Assembly (NCBI GenBank): GCA_020543525.1
Contig: JAHYIO010000023.1
Location: forward strand, 1,488,001-1,552,000
Reading direction: 5' to 3'
Source: Coriolopsis trogii
Lineage: Eukaryota > Basidiomycota > Agaricomycetes > Polyporales > Polyporaceae
Length of the DNA: 64,000 nt
This document shows, one piece after another, positions 20,842-31,155 of this stretch. Numbering within the stretch: the stretch's first letter is position 1; every line of letters starts with the position of its first letter. A program made the translations under genes and the position numbers. The notes beneath the pieces are model-generated. The model worked only from the letters and a program-made list of their open reading frames with translations, had not been told where the DNA came from and made no database searches.

Positions 20842-21996
20842 ATGGTTGTTACTGCAATGGACAAGGGAAAGGGAAAGGCGCGCGCCGAGGATCTGGAAGA
20901 GGAGGATGCACCGCAAGGTGCAGCAGCAAGCAGATCCTCAGACACGAGCTCGTCAGAGTCTGATTCGGACAGTGATTCTTCAGACGACACCTCGGATTCA
21001 GATGCAGACTCTTCCACGGACTCAGAGGACGACGTAACTCCAGAATTCCTGGAATCCCTACTGGAGCGGGCCCGCCAGAACGCACGAGCCAAAGCAAAGC
21101 AGGCTACAAGTGGAGGCGAAGGAGAGGAAGAGTTCATCCACCTGGAGTCGGACGACGAGGGCGAGAAGAAAAAGAAGGAACCGTACGTCTCCTCCCTCTC
21201 GTTGCACCCTGTCCCGTCGCGGTGGACTCACACCGGCGCGTGCTAGACCATTACCACCGTTGGACACAGGCTCCCTACCAGCACCCTACATCGACCTCTC
21301 AGAGAGCCGCGCGGGCCCCTCCAAGCTGCGCGACCCAGATGTCGAGCAGCTACAAAAATCAGCCTCTCGCATCAAAGCTCCCGCCGTCCCTGCGCCCTCT
21401 CCTGGAGTGACCAAGGACGGCAAGAAACTCACGAAGAAGGAAGTGAAGCAGGTGCGGCCGGTCCGGATCCCTAGTCACATACAATCTGACCTATCCTCCA
21501 CCCTCCGTACAATTCATGGCAGATGAAGCAAAAGACAGCAGGACCGGGCTGGTTCGACCTCCCCGCTCCACCCGAGTCCGAGCTCCCCCGTCTCTACCGC
21601 GAGGTCGAGGCGCTCCGCCTGCACAAACAGCTCGACCCGAAGCAGTTCTACCGCAAGGAGCCCGGCGAAGGCAAGGGCATCAAAGGCCTCCCCAAGCATT
21701 TCGCCGTACGTCACTCTCCCACCCACCCTTTCCTCTTTTCCTGGACCTTGACGCCGCGTGCGCGCGTCGACATATAGATTGGCACGATCATCCCGACGAA
21801 CACGCCCTTTGGTGGCCCGAGCGCGGACAACCTGCCCCGCGCGAGCCGCAAGCGCACGCTCGTGGACGAGCTCGTCGACGACGCGGAGGCAAAGAGCTAC
21901 GCCAAGAAGAAGTTCAGAGAGCTCCAGGGCGTGCGCGGCGCACGAGGACGCGGCACGCTCGCGGCCAAGAAGGCGATGCGGAAGCCGAAGTGGTAG
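20842..21996 (+). CDS. FCF2: rRNA-processing protein FCF2
   Basis: FCF2 is a nucleolar factor of the small-subunit processome needed for early pre-rRNA cleavages to 18S rRNA. Four exons (20842-21182, 21247-21451, 21523-21705, 21778-21996) join in phase to 315 residues. The N-terminal third is acidic with long Ser/Asp/Glu runs, typical of nucleolar proteins. The C-terminal half carries the Fcf2 domain: TAGPGWFDLPAPPESELPR, then LHKQLDPKQFYRK, then PKHFAIGTIIPTNTPFG, ending in a basic tail that finishes KKAMRKPKW. The GWFDLPA and DPKQFYRK blocks are diagnostic of the family. It pairs head to head with COQ5. Confidence 0.94.
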
Positions 21997-22748
21997 CGGC
22001 TGCTTTCTGTATACTTGTCTATGCGTGTTGTGCTTCTGAGCCGAGTCATAGCCCGCTCGCTCTACCTTGGCTTCTGTCGTTGTTAGTTCATGGAATGGCA
22101 GATTCCGAGCTTTCGGGAGGCGGCATTCGAGCTGGACCCCACTTGACTGTCAAGCAAAGGAGAGCGAGAAACGATTCTTTTTGGGATGCGTACTGGTACA
22201 GTGGGATTGCACGATACAGAGAGAGAGCGCGACGAGACGAGACGAAGACAGAAAAACAATAGCACTGGCGCAAAGAAGGGCAGCACGAGGAGTGACGGGA
22301 CGGGGGGATAAGGGGAAGTAGTGAATGAAGCGGGAGAGAGGATGGAAGAGCACAGCCAGTGGACGCGAGGGCGACCGCGTCCTAGTGGAGCAGAGGACAT
22401 TTTTGCAGCTGTTGCGGTAGGGTGGACCAAGGGGGGGAGGGAGGAGATACGTCGAAGGGGAACCAGGAACGGGAAGGTGGTAGGGAATAAGAGACGACAT
22501 GATGCCCGTCACGACACGAGGTGTGCCACGGCCGATACCCAAAGTGAGTCCTGTCCCAGAATCGATCGGTGAATGGAGGAATGCGTGAACGGGGGAGGGG
22601 AAGACGCACAGGGAGAGAGGAAAGAGGAGAGAGCATTCAAGGAAAGCAGTCGACACGACACGGACGAGACACCGACACAGCACAACGCACAACGCACAAC
22701 GTCCACCACACACCTCCACATGCGCACCTTCGTCTTCGCCGCCGCCGC
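21997..22748. other. 3' region between FCF2 and the 889-residue protein gene
   Basis: This gap lies between two convergent genes. It is purine-rich on the plus strand from about 22260 to 22660, with GA-rich tracts. The long open frames overlapping it are a side effect of that composition. No RNA gene or mobile element was seen. Confidence 0.5.
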
Positions 22749-25418
22749 CTACTCTTCCATCACTTCCGGCGAGCGAGCATCCCGCCGCGACGGAGGGGAC
22801 GCCTCCCTCTCCCGCTCTCTCTCCCTCTCCCTCTCCCTGCCCCGCGCCCTCTCCCGCTCACTATCCCTCGAGCCCTCCCTCCTCCCCTCCGAGTCAGCAG
22901 CATACGCCCCATACCCCTGCGCCGAGCTCCTCCTCACCATCCCCGGCCTCTCCGACCCATGTCCATGTCCATGTCCGTGTCCATGCGCTTGATGTCCGTG
23001 TCCGTGCCCGGGCCCGTGCCCATGTCCGTGCGCATACCCATGCGCTTGCGCATGACCACCCCCCACCGAAGCCCGCGCACCCGCCGACGGAACAGCCGGC
23101 AACGACACCCTCGTCGACCGCGGCGACCACCCCCCGCCCCACCCCGCGCCCGCGCCCGCACTCGCCGGAACAGCCGACGGGGGCGGCGGCAGCCGCCCCC
23201 CAGCCCCTCCCGAGCCTCCCGCGGACGGCCGCGCGCCGTCCAGACGGATCGCAGACACGGACAGCCTCCGGCCGACGTCGAACGGCGCAGGCGAACCAGG
23301 GCCCGACCCGGACCCCGGAAAGCTCCTCGTCTCGCTCTCCCGCTCCCGCTCCCGCTCCCGTTCTCTATCGAGCGTGCCGGGGGACAGCGCACGGCGCACC
23401 TGCTCCGGGTGGCCCGACGTCCTCGAGTGCGAGTGCGAGTGCGAGTGCGAGTGCGGCGGTGGCTGCTGTTGCTGCTGCAGGTGCTGATGTGGGTGTTGGT
23501 GATGTTGCTGGTGCGGGTCCACGGGCGGGAACGTGTAGCTCTCGGGCGGCACCCCGTTCGCCTTCGCCTTGCCCTTCAGACTCGCCGCGCCCATGCTCGG
23601 GCTAAACCCCGGCCCGCTCGTGACCGTTGCGAGCGACGTCCGCGCCCCCGTCTGCGCGCCCACCGTCTGGGCATGCAGCGCATACTCCAGATCCTCGATC
23701 CGCCTATACAGCCCCTGCATCTCCTCCTGCATCGGCCCGAGCCGCCTCTCGACCGCGCCCGCGACGAGCTCGTCCAGGTGCTCCTGCTGCCGCTGCAGCG
23801 CGACCGTCAGCGCGTGGCTCTTCTGCAGCTGCTCCCCCAGCCACCCCTTGAGCGTCTTCGAGTCCGCCAGCGCGTCGTAGAACATCTCAAACGGCGCCAG
23901 GAACGCAGACTTCTCGTTCGTGTAGTTTGGGTGCGCGAGCGCAGACGGCGTGGGCGGAACCAGCGTCGTCGCGATCGGCACCGACGCCGTCGGCGGGGAC
24001 CGTCCCGTGCCCGAGATCGAGCCGACGCTCAGGTGTCCGTGCACGCCTGCTCCCGTCGACGGCCCCGCGCCCGCAGGCCCGCGCGCCATGCTCAGCCGCG
24101 TCGGGGTCGGGGGCACGCGGCCCGGCGTCATACGCTGCGTGCTCTGCGCGGCGCCCAGGATGGGGGGGATGCTCGGGAGCGCCATGTTGAAGCGGCCGGA
24201 CATGCCGCCCTGGTTGAGGCCCGCGCGCGGGATCGGGGGTGCGCTCTGGATGGACGGCTGGAGGCGGTCCGCGCTCGCGTCCCGGGGGCTGATCATGATA
24301 TCGGCCGGCTTGCCCTTTCCGCCGACGAGCGTGCGCGTCGCGCGACGCCGGGCGAAGCTTATGGGTGGGGGCCCGAGCGCTGCCGCAGGGGGTTGCTCTG
24401 GCACGGCTGTTGCTGCTGCTGCTGCTGCGGACACTATGGGGGGAAGCGGGGGCTGCAGGAGAGGTGGCTGCTGCTGCGCAGGAAGGGGAGGACTTGTCTG
24501 GCGCGTCAAGGGCGAGATGGCGCGATTGAGTGGGGGGTTGGTGCCCGAGAGTCCGGCGATGGATCGTCGGGGGCCTGAGAGAACGGCAGGGGACGCATGG
24601 GGGCTGCGGCCGCTTGTGCGCGAGGGCGGCGGATGTGATTTCGACGGCGGTTGTTGGCGCTCGTCTTGCGAGAGAGGAGGAGGAAGGGGGGCGTTCACAA
24701 CGTTGACGGAGACGGAGGGGGAACCTACGGTGATGAGGCCGGCGGTGCTCCCGCGTCGCTGTTCGATGAGCTCCTTCTGCTGCTGCTTGATGCTGAGCAT
24801 GGAGCGGACCTGCTCGATCGCGGCTGCATCGTCGCGGGGGATGGGGAGGCCCATGACCACGGGTGATATGGACTTGGCTGCGTCGGAGGCGGGGGTCCGG
24901 ACGTCGGTGTTTATGGGATGCGATATGCCGCTTATCGTCACCCGGCGTTTCTTGCTCGGGGATGGTTTGGCGGCAGAGGGAGGGGGGGCTGCGGCGTCTT
25001 GGGCAGCGAGGCGGTCGTCCTGGGAGGAGGGAGGATGGCGAGTGGTGGGAGAGGGGAGGCTGTCATGGTCCGTCTCCTGCTTTATCCTGACGCTACGGGG
25101 TGAGCGTCGGTCGCTGGAGGAAGTGGTCAGGGATTGAGGAGGGTGAGAGGAGGAGGAGGAGGGGACGCACTCTGAGCCGTCGCTGTTATCATCTGGGTGG
25201 GCTGGGGTGTCTGGATGGGACCGCTTGCGGGAGGCGGGGACGGAGCTGTGTGGCATGTGTGTGCGATGTTCGTCTGGAGGCCTGGTGGTGTGTTCGAGAG
25301 GCGAGGCGCGGGGGTGGATTGGAGGAAGAGCATTGTTGGCGTCCGAGATTCTGCTGAGGTTGGGAGCGCCGAAAGCCTGGGCGAAGGACGGAAGCGACTG
25401 CGGGGATTGGGTCGCCAT
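22749..25418 (-). CDS. Unrecognised 889-residue low-complexity protein with central helix
   Basis: One uninterrupted frame begins MATQSPQSLPSFAQAFGAP and ends with the stop at 22749-22751. I do not recognise a named family. Residues 1-480 are mostly Pro, Ser and charged, with a possible nuclear signal (PSKKRRVTISG). Around residues 490-580 lies the only well-ordered part: a hydrophobic stretch (KSAFLAPFEMFYDALADSKT) leading into a probable coiled coil (QRQQEHLDELVAGAVERRLG and on through QGLYRRIEDLEYALHAQ). After that come poly-Gln/His, His-Ser repeats, Arg-Glu repeats and a His-Gly tract. Nuclear localisation and self-association through the coiled coil are inferences. Repeat-driven length differences between strains are likely. 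Confidence 0.7.
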   Translation of the reverse strand: MATQSPQSLPSFAQAFGAPNLSRISDANNALPPIHPRASPLEHTTRPPDEHRTHMPHSSVPASRKRSHPDTPAHPDDNSDGSECVPSSSSSHPPQSLTTSSSDRRSPRSVRIKQETDHDSLPSPTTRHPPSSQDDRLAAQDAAAPPPSAAKPSPSKKRRVTISGISHPINTDVRTPASDAAKSISPVVMGLPIPRDDAAAIEQVRSMLSIKQQQKELIEQRRGSTAGLITVGSPSVSVNVVNAPLPPPLSQDERQQPPSKSHPPPSRTSGRSPHASPAVLSGPRRSIAGLSGTNPPLNRAISPLTRQTSPPLPAQQQPPLLQPPLPPIVSAAAAAATAVPEQPPAAALGPPPISFARRRATRTLVGGKGKPADIMISPRDASADRLQPSIQSAPPIPRAGLNQGGMSGRFNMALPSIPPILGAAQSTQRMTPGRVPPTPTRLSMARGPAGAGPSTGAGVHGHLSVGSISGTGRSPPTASVPIATTLVPPTPSALAHPNYTNEKSAFLAPFEMFYDALADSKTLKGWLGEQLQKSHALTVALQRQQEHLDELVAGAVERRLGPMQEEMQGLYRRIEDLEYALHAQTVGAQTGARTSLATVTSGPGFSPSMGAASLKGKAKANGVPPESYTFPPVDPHQQHHQHPHQHLQQQQQPPPHSHSHSHSHSRTSGHPEQVRRALSPGTLDRERERERERESETRSFPGSGSGPGSPAPFDVGRRLSVSAIRLDGARPSAGGSGGAGGRLPPPPSAVPASAGAGAGWGGGWSPRSTRVSLPAVPSAGARASVGGGHAQAHGYAHGHGHGPGHGHGHQAHGHGHGHGHGSERPGMVRRSSAQGYGAYAADSEGRREGSRDSERERARGREREREREREREASPPSRRDARSPEVMEE
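22958..23046. repeat. Hexamer repeat encoding His-Gly tract
   Basis: Imperfect tandem hexamers of the form CATGTC/CGTGTC run through this stretch. Read on the minus strand they encode alternating His-Gly in the 889-residue protein. Unit length is a multiple of three, so copy changes keep the frame. Confidence 0.8.
23332..23366. repeat. Hexamer repeat encoding Arg-Glu tract
   Basis: CGCTCC-type hexamers repeat here and encode alternating Arg-Glu in the minus-strand 889-residue protein. A second, similar Arg-Glu region lies at about 22810-22850 near its C-terminus. Confidence 0.7.
23424..23457. repeat. Hexamer repeat encoding His-Ser tract
   Basis: The unit GAGTGC is repeated about five times. 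On the minus strand it encodes alternating His-Ser within the 889-residue protein. Confidence 0.8.
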
Positions 25419-28400
25419 GATATCGCCGGGCGAGGGGCGAGAAGGTTTGGGAAGAGGAGGGGGGACGACAAGGCTCGTGCGCAGCGACAGGGCGCATGCG
25501 GCAACGGACGCTGCGGCGAGGGAGGGAGGAGAGGGAGAGAGAGGAGGAGAGAGAGGCCGGGAGAGGACAAGGCGATCAGCAGAGTCGGGTGTTGATCAGG
25601 TAATGAGAGAACAACAAGAGCGACAAGCGGCCGAATCACAGACCACGCTCGCGTAACATTCGAGGTGCAGATACAGCCGTTCTGTGCTATGTACATGGTG
25701 TCTACCCACCCCGGCGTATATACTCGAGCTCGACGTCATGGCCAGCGTCCGTCCTCGCGCTCTCCGGCCGACTCTGCGGTGCACGGGCGTCGCGACGAGG
25801 GAGAATTTTGCAGAGCTGTGCTGGTATGTCGTGCGGCCGACGTCGACAGACAGTGATTGATATTCGACTGGCCCTGGCAGGCTACAACAGGGCACGGGCG
25901 ACAAGTGCGACCGGAGTGCATTCGGCGCGTGGGGCTGGCTGGCGTTGCATCATCGTCTGTGCATCGCGGGCTCGAGGCTGGACGCAAGCGGCGGGTGCGT
26001 GCAGCCTGCGCCTGGGCCAGGGTGGGCCAACAATCGACAACATGTGTGCGCCGAGTCGAGTCTGTTTGGTGCGGCCAGCCGCATTCGGTGCAATCAGCCC
26101 GGGGGAGCAGCTCTGAGCAATAATCCAGCCACGAGGCTCTCCCAGCCTCGCCATCCCCTTCCCAGCCTCGTCAGCCGTGTCTGATTCCATCTGCCATCCC
26201 CCGGTTATCAGCAGCTATCCTGATTGCGCACGTCGAGTCTGCCCCCGACACCTCCCCATCTTGCAATCACGGACGCCTCTGGCCTCCACGGTACACGATA
26301 TATACAGCCACTTCCTCCTCGCCTCAAACCAGGTGTGCTCACCAGCTGACTCGCGCTCTGTTCGCTGGCCCGCTCAGAACAACGGCACGACCGCGCACTC
26401 CCACTGGACCCTCATCCCCGTCCGATTGTCTGTCGGCGAACGGTCTTCTAGTCGCGGGCAGCTGAGCGAGAAGTCGTCGTCCCCAGAGCGAGGACGTAAC
26501 GTAAAGCTGCGTTGATTCCCATGCGCCCCCGTCCTGAAGCAGCTCGAGGTCCGGATATGGTCTCATTGCTTGGGCTTCTTCCTCCAACAAGACTCTGCTT
26601 CCCTCTCTCGTCTCGCCCTCCTCGGTCCTCGCCGCCCACGCCCGCCGCGCGATCTCGCCCTCTCTCCGACCAAGACCGCCCCACGAGTTGGGACCCAAAC
26701 CGACCGCCAGCCCACTCGCCCCCGGCCGCGGTCGTATTTGTCGCCTGCCCCGACCGGTCACTAGCCCACGCCTTCCAACGACGATCCGCAATCACGCCCT
26801 CCTACCCAACGCCCCATCCGGCAGCCCGTCGCTATTTTCCCTCGGCCGCCGCGCGACTCCGGTAGGCACCGATGGCGTGCGCGGGAACCGTCCAGCGCAC
26901 CCGCTTCGCACGCACGTAAGTATCGCTGCACTCGTCCGCGCTCGCTGAACCTGCTATAGAACAACGCGCGCTGGGAATGGGCATACCGACCCCATCTGCC
27001 TCCCGGCGGCAGTGGACTCTATCTATAGCGCTACCTGTAGCTGCAGCGTCGCATCGGAGGTAGGCAAGCCCGAAACGGTAGGCATGCAGCCGCTCATTCA
27101 CCCCGCCCCGGGAGGAGCCACGCCAGCGCAACGCCGGAAGGGAAGTCTCTGTGCGCGAACAGCCGTCAGGGAACGTCGGACCAGTCGCGCAACACCGCGT
27201 GGAGTCCTCCGGCTCAGGTCACGTCGTGCAGCTCATCTCCTGTCACTTTCCATCCCTACGCCCGGCGTCCTAATCCTCAGCCCGCTCGCATCTTAATCAC
27301 CGCCGGCCCACTTCCGGCCAGCCTGCTCCTGTAGACGTTCCGTGCGTCTGTCCCGCTCTGCTACGCTAGCCCAGACATTGACCACGCCGTCGTCCACGCC
27401 ACGTCCCCGGTTTCAGCTGTCGTATGTGTGTGTACCTCTCCCCCCTCGCCGTTTCGACCCGGTACGCACCACGACCCGGAGCGGCACGCGAGTGTCAGTC
27501 GTACGAGGTCACGGTCGCGCGGGCGACCGCACGACAAAAGTCTGTGCCGTGCTTCCGACAGTGACAAGCTATCGTACAGAGCTTCGAACATGTCTCTGTC
27601 TTCGGATGGAGGTTGATATATGATAGGTCGCGCGAGCCCGTCGATCGAAACACCATCCGCGGGGCCCCCTTCGCTGATCTCAGTCCTAAAGCCTCTCGTA
27701 TGTCGCATAGATACCTCGGACGACCGCTCGGCGGTCGTAATATAGCCACACCCCGTTCCAGTCAAGCAACGACGGTCGGGCAACGTGTAGACGTGCCATT
27801 ATCCAAAAAAGTCCGCAAAGCCCTCGTCGCAGCACGTGCAGACGTAGACGTAGACGTACGTCATTCGCAACTCTTGTTTGGCTGCAGACACTCTTAGCGG
27901 CGCGAACGCCACGACCGACGACGAGACGGTGGCCGAGCCTCCGAGTTGCGCGTTCACGCAGTCGTCTCCAGACCAAGTAGACGGGAGAGAACCATGTATA
28001 TTGCCGTTGGGCGCGACCCCGCGAGCCTGAGGCGTTCCCGAGGCATGAGCTCTGGCCAAAGTTGGAACGGTAAGGGGTAAGCCCGGAACTGAATGCAGAC
28101 CAAGACACCGATCAGGATCCCCACGCACACGTACCACAACACAGCAACCGCACCGAGAGTGTTGATCACCGGGTCCGACGCAGCCCCGCACAGGCACGCC
28201 GATGTATACCGAGTCCCCTGGACACCCCGCATGTACGCGCACAGATACTTTCAACGTACATACTACGCCGCTCGGGCACACGTACATGCACAAATCTACA
28301 CACACCGCAGTGAAGCCTCCGGTGCGGGACACTCATCCTGTCCCAGCCTGTCTCCGACATAGATCTCGAGCACGCCAATTGCAAAGAATTCAATCGGCGG

Positions 28401-28779
28401 TGCCTGAGCTGAGCAAGAACAAACCACCATGGATCCGCGCAGGGGAACAGGCACCGCACACCCGTACCCGTTCCCGCCCCCCCGTCTCTTCTTCCCATTC
28501 AGCAGTTAGCATTAGCCCACAAGCCCCCACGCTCCATTTCGAGCACAACACCACGGCTCCCCGAACGAGCCCACACAGTCAACTCAACAGTTGGCTCGGT
28601 CCCCATCCTCGAGACCTTCCCGCTCGCCCATTCACACCCTCTCCTAATCCCGTACGCCCGTACACCCGTACCTCCGCCCGTCGCGCATCGAAGAACCACC
28701 CAGAAGCACAGCACGCCTCACGCACGGGCCCACCCACGCACCCGACGCACAACGCACAACTCGCGACCCAAGGGCCAGC
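25419..28779. other. Large gene-free region upstream of the 889-residue protein gene
   Basis: About 3.4 kb separates the start of the 889-residue protein gene from the 3' end of RTT109. I found no frame with convincing coding character, no conserved motif and no splice-joined model. The plus strand is C-rich over long parts (about 26500-27450). A short GACGTA repeat sits at 27840-27862. It may be a long promoter and 5' UTR for the minus-strand gene, or may hold a non-coding transcript; nothing in the sequence decides this. Confidence 0.4.
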
Positions 28780-30516
28780 TCAAGGCGGCACAGGCTTCCT
28801 CTTCTTCCGCACCGTCAGCACCGTCACAGGCACCGCTCCCGTTCCCGCCCCTCCCCCCGTTCCTATCCCTCCCCCCGTTCCAGCACCAGATCCGGCGGCG
28901 TGCGGCCCCTCGCCCGTACCACCCGCACGCAGCGGGAGAGGCGCGTTCCGCACCTCGATGCGTCCGTAGATGTGCGCCGTGTACGTCTCCGGGGACGGTA
29001 CCGGATCCGGGAACGGGTTCGGCGAGATCTCAGGGAGCTTCGCGCCCCCGCCCCCGTTCCCGGGGCGCAGATGCGAGTGCCTTGGCGGCGGGGTACGCGG
29101 TGCCTCCAGCGTCGCAGGCTGGGCCGGCTCGGGAGTATGTGGCCGCTCAACGTCCGCGGGCACAGAAAACGGAGACGACGGGGAAGTAACGGCAGGTGCT
29201 GGTGCTGGAGCTGGTGCAGCGTCGGCCGGCGCGTCCTCGCAGAGACCCTTGATGGCGCCCTCCAGCGTCTCCGTCGCGCGCACGGCGCGTTCGCGTGTCG
29301 AGAACTCGTGGTGGTTCATCAGCGACGCGACGATCCGGCGCACCATCTTGTGCGACACCTGGCCCGGCTGTGGCGCCAGCGGGGAAGGCTGCGACGACGA
29401 CGACGACGACGACGACGTCAACGGCTTCTCGTGCGCGACAGAGACGGGCGGCGGGGTAGAGACGCAGAGGGTGAAGAAGCCGGTGACTGCGCCTGCGACG
29501 CACTCCTGGCGGAACGACATGCGCTCCCAGAACTCGTCGGGAGAGACTTGGCCGAGCTCGCCTTCGACGTGCGGCCGCTCATCCTTTTCCCTTTCCTTCT
29601 CCCCGTCTTTGCCGGTCTCCTCCCTCGGGCCCTCTCGCTTCTCGCCGCCTGGGCCCGAAGAGGTAGATGCTCGTGCGCGCTTCCGTTGCGGCGAGCGGAC
29701 GCCGTTCTCGGTCGTCTTGATGTACGCAATCTCGTCGATGAAGCGCGACTTGGGGTCGTCCTCGAACCAGGGGATGAAGTTCCCGAGGTTCTGAGGCGCG
29801 TCCGGGTCGGTGCTCTGCGGACAAGGGAGGGGGATCTCAGTCTGCGAGTACGGATGGCCATACGCCCACTGCACGTTCGCGCTGCTGGGCGCGATGCCGC
29901 GAGTGAGGGCACGATTGAGGGACTGAGCGGCTTCGAGCTCAGAGTACCCGGGTAAGATGTAGTAGAGCTTGACCTTTCCGGTGCCCTTCAGGCGCGCAGT
30001 GACGTCCCCAGCCACCTCGCTGTAGACCCTCTTCCACCATGCGCAAAGCCTGACGTCGGACAGCGGCCGCTTGCCTTCGAACTCGGCCGAGTTGGGAAAG
30101 AGGTATTGGCCCTGTGCACGGGCGAAGAGCTGGACCCAGAGGTGCTGGACGGAGATGGGGCGCGTTACGGGGTCAGCGTAGTAGGTGAGGAACGCGCGCA
30201 CGAGTGTAGCACTGGGCGAAGGGGCAGACGCGTGCCCTGACGAGTCGACCTTGGAAATGTACAGCACGCCACAGGATGTGGCGGGGACGTTGTAGACGGA
30301 GGCCTCGATGGCTGTTACGAGGACGCGCGGCGAGTCCGGGCTCGCTTGCTCAGACAGTAGAACAAAGATGTCCTGGAGGTATGTTCGTGGCCTAGGATGG
30401 GCGTAAGGGAAGAGTCCGTTGTGTTTGCGCGGGGCGGACGTGAGGACATGGACATGGAACGTACGCGTTCCCGGGAGGTCAGCGAGGGCCGCTAGTAGCT
30501 TGTCCCGAAGGCTCAT
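28780..30516 (-). CDS. RTT109: Histone acetyltransferase RTT109 (H3K56)
   Basis: RTT109 is the fungal acetyltransferase that, with Asf1 or Vps75, acetylates newly made histone H3 (Lys56 in yeast) in replication-coupled chromatin assembly and genome stability. The gene is one exon of 578 residues. Family blocks include FHVHVLTSAPRKHNGLFPYA (20-39), FARAQGQYLFPNS (131-143), PLSDVRLCAWWKRVY and KVKLYYILPGYSELEA. The catalytic acidic pair is in WFEDDPKSRFIDE, with Asp253-Asp254, and Lys256 sits where yeast has its autoacetylated lysine. A charged loop follows, then VSPDEFWERMSFRQECVAGA, which fits the substrate-binding helical region. The last 150 residues are Pro/Gly-rich and end in a basic KKRKPVPP. 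It is longer than yeast Rtt109 because of these disordered parts. Confidence 0.94.
   Translation of the reverse strand: MSLRDKLLAALADLPGTRTFHVHVLTSAPRKHNGLFPYAHPRPRTYLQDIFVLLSEQASPDSPRVLVTAIEASVYNVPATSCGVLYISKVDSSGHASAPSPSATLVRAFLTYYADPVTRPISVQHLWVQLFARAQGQYLFPNSAEFEGKRPLSDVRLCAWWKRVYSEVAGDVTARLKGTGKVKLYYILPGYSELEAAQSLNRALTRGIAPSSANVQWAYGHPYSQTEIPLPCPQSTDPDAPQNLGNFIPWFEDDPKSRFIDEIAYIKTTENGVRSPQRKRARASTSSGPGGEKREGPREETGKDGEKEREKDERPHVEGELGQVSPDEFWERMSFRQECVAGAVTGFFTLCVSTPPPVSVAHEKPLTSSSSSSSSQPSPLAPQPGQVSHKMVRRIVASLMNHHEFSTRERAVRATETLEGAIKGLCEDAPADAAPAPAPAPAVTSPSSPFSVPADVERPHTPEPAQPATLEAPRTPPPRHSHLRPGNGGGGAKLPEISPNPFPDPVPSPETYTAHIYGRIEVRNAPLPLRAGGTGEGPHAAGSGAGTGGGIGTGGGAGTGAVPVTVLTVRKKRKPVPP
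29391..29416. repeat. GAC trinucleotide repeat (poly-Ser in RTT109)
   Basis: About eight GAC units in a row read on the minus strand as poly-Ser in the disordered part of RTT109. The frame is kept whatever the copy number. Confidence 0.85.
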
Positions 30517-31155
30517 CTTGATGTGGTTTGGGATGGTGCTATGAGCGGCGTCCCAGATTCATAGTATATGTGGCGCAAAGAGACACTAAGAGGGAGAGAA
30601 GACAGAGAGAGAAGGATGGCATCGCGGGAGGCAGCAACTGACATGGTTCACGTTCCCAGCGCTCGCAGACTGCAGCACACACCTTTGGCAGTGAAGCGCC
30701 CGGATGACCGTGACGCTCCTTCCAGCAATTCGCCAATATTATTGAGATCAAGTAAGTATCGTAGTACCGTTACTGAGTCTCACACCATGCAACTTGTGGC
30801 AGAAGCGTCGGTAAATCAGCTGCCAGCCTGCCGCTCGCTTTGGATCCTGACCATCACACTACTATGTATACCCCGAATCAACTGTACCCAGATTATGCCA
30901 GTGATTTGAGCACCATGACCGAACCCATCGAACGAGACAGCGCCACACAACGGAGGGTATGACGACTGACCATTCAAAATAAGCCGCTAGGCAGTACAGT
31001 TACGACTACATTACACTGTGACAGATCGGCCCGCCGCCGTACAGGTTCAAGAGATGGTGATCAAAAAGTAAGTCCAGCCTGTGTCCAAAACGGTTCGTCC
31101 TCCCTCAGCCTTCGATAGGTACCCGTCAGGGTAAAATGTCCAGGTATATCGCGCC
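30517..31155. other. Intergenic region between RTT109 and DUF6534 genes
   Basis: This holds the upstream region of RTT109 and the 3' region of the DUF6534 gene. No frame looks coding, and no RNA gene or repeat was seen. Confidence 0.5.

Noticed and set aside
22569..24578. Plus-strand frame of 669 codons antisense to the 889-residue gene
   Set aside because: It is almost only Arg and Pro, as expected for the complement of a GC-rich repetitive gene. The minus frame has varied, protein-like sequence with a coiled coil.
23950..25137. Plus-strand frame of 395 codons
   Set aside because: Gly/Arg/Trp-rich shadow of the minus-strand gene with no family resemblance.
28202..28969. Long plus-strand frame overlapping the RTT109 3' end
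   Set aside because: Pro/Thr-rich translation of a C-rich stretch and antisense to the well-supported RTT109 frame.
28900..29955. Plus-strand frame of 351 codons over RTT109
   Set aside because: Arg-rich complement of RTT109, whose minus frame carries the catalytic motifs.
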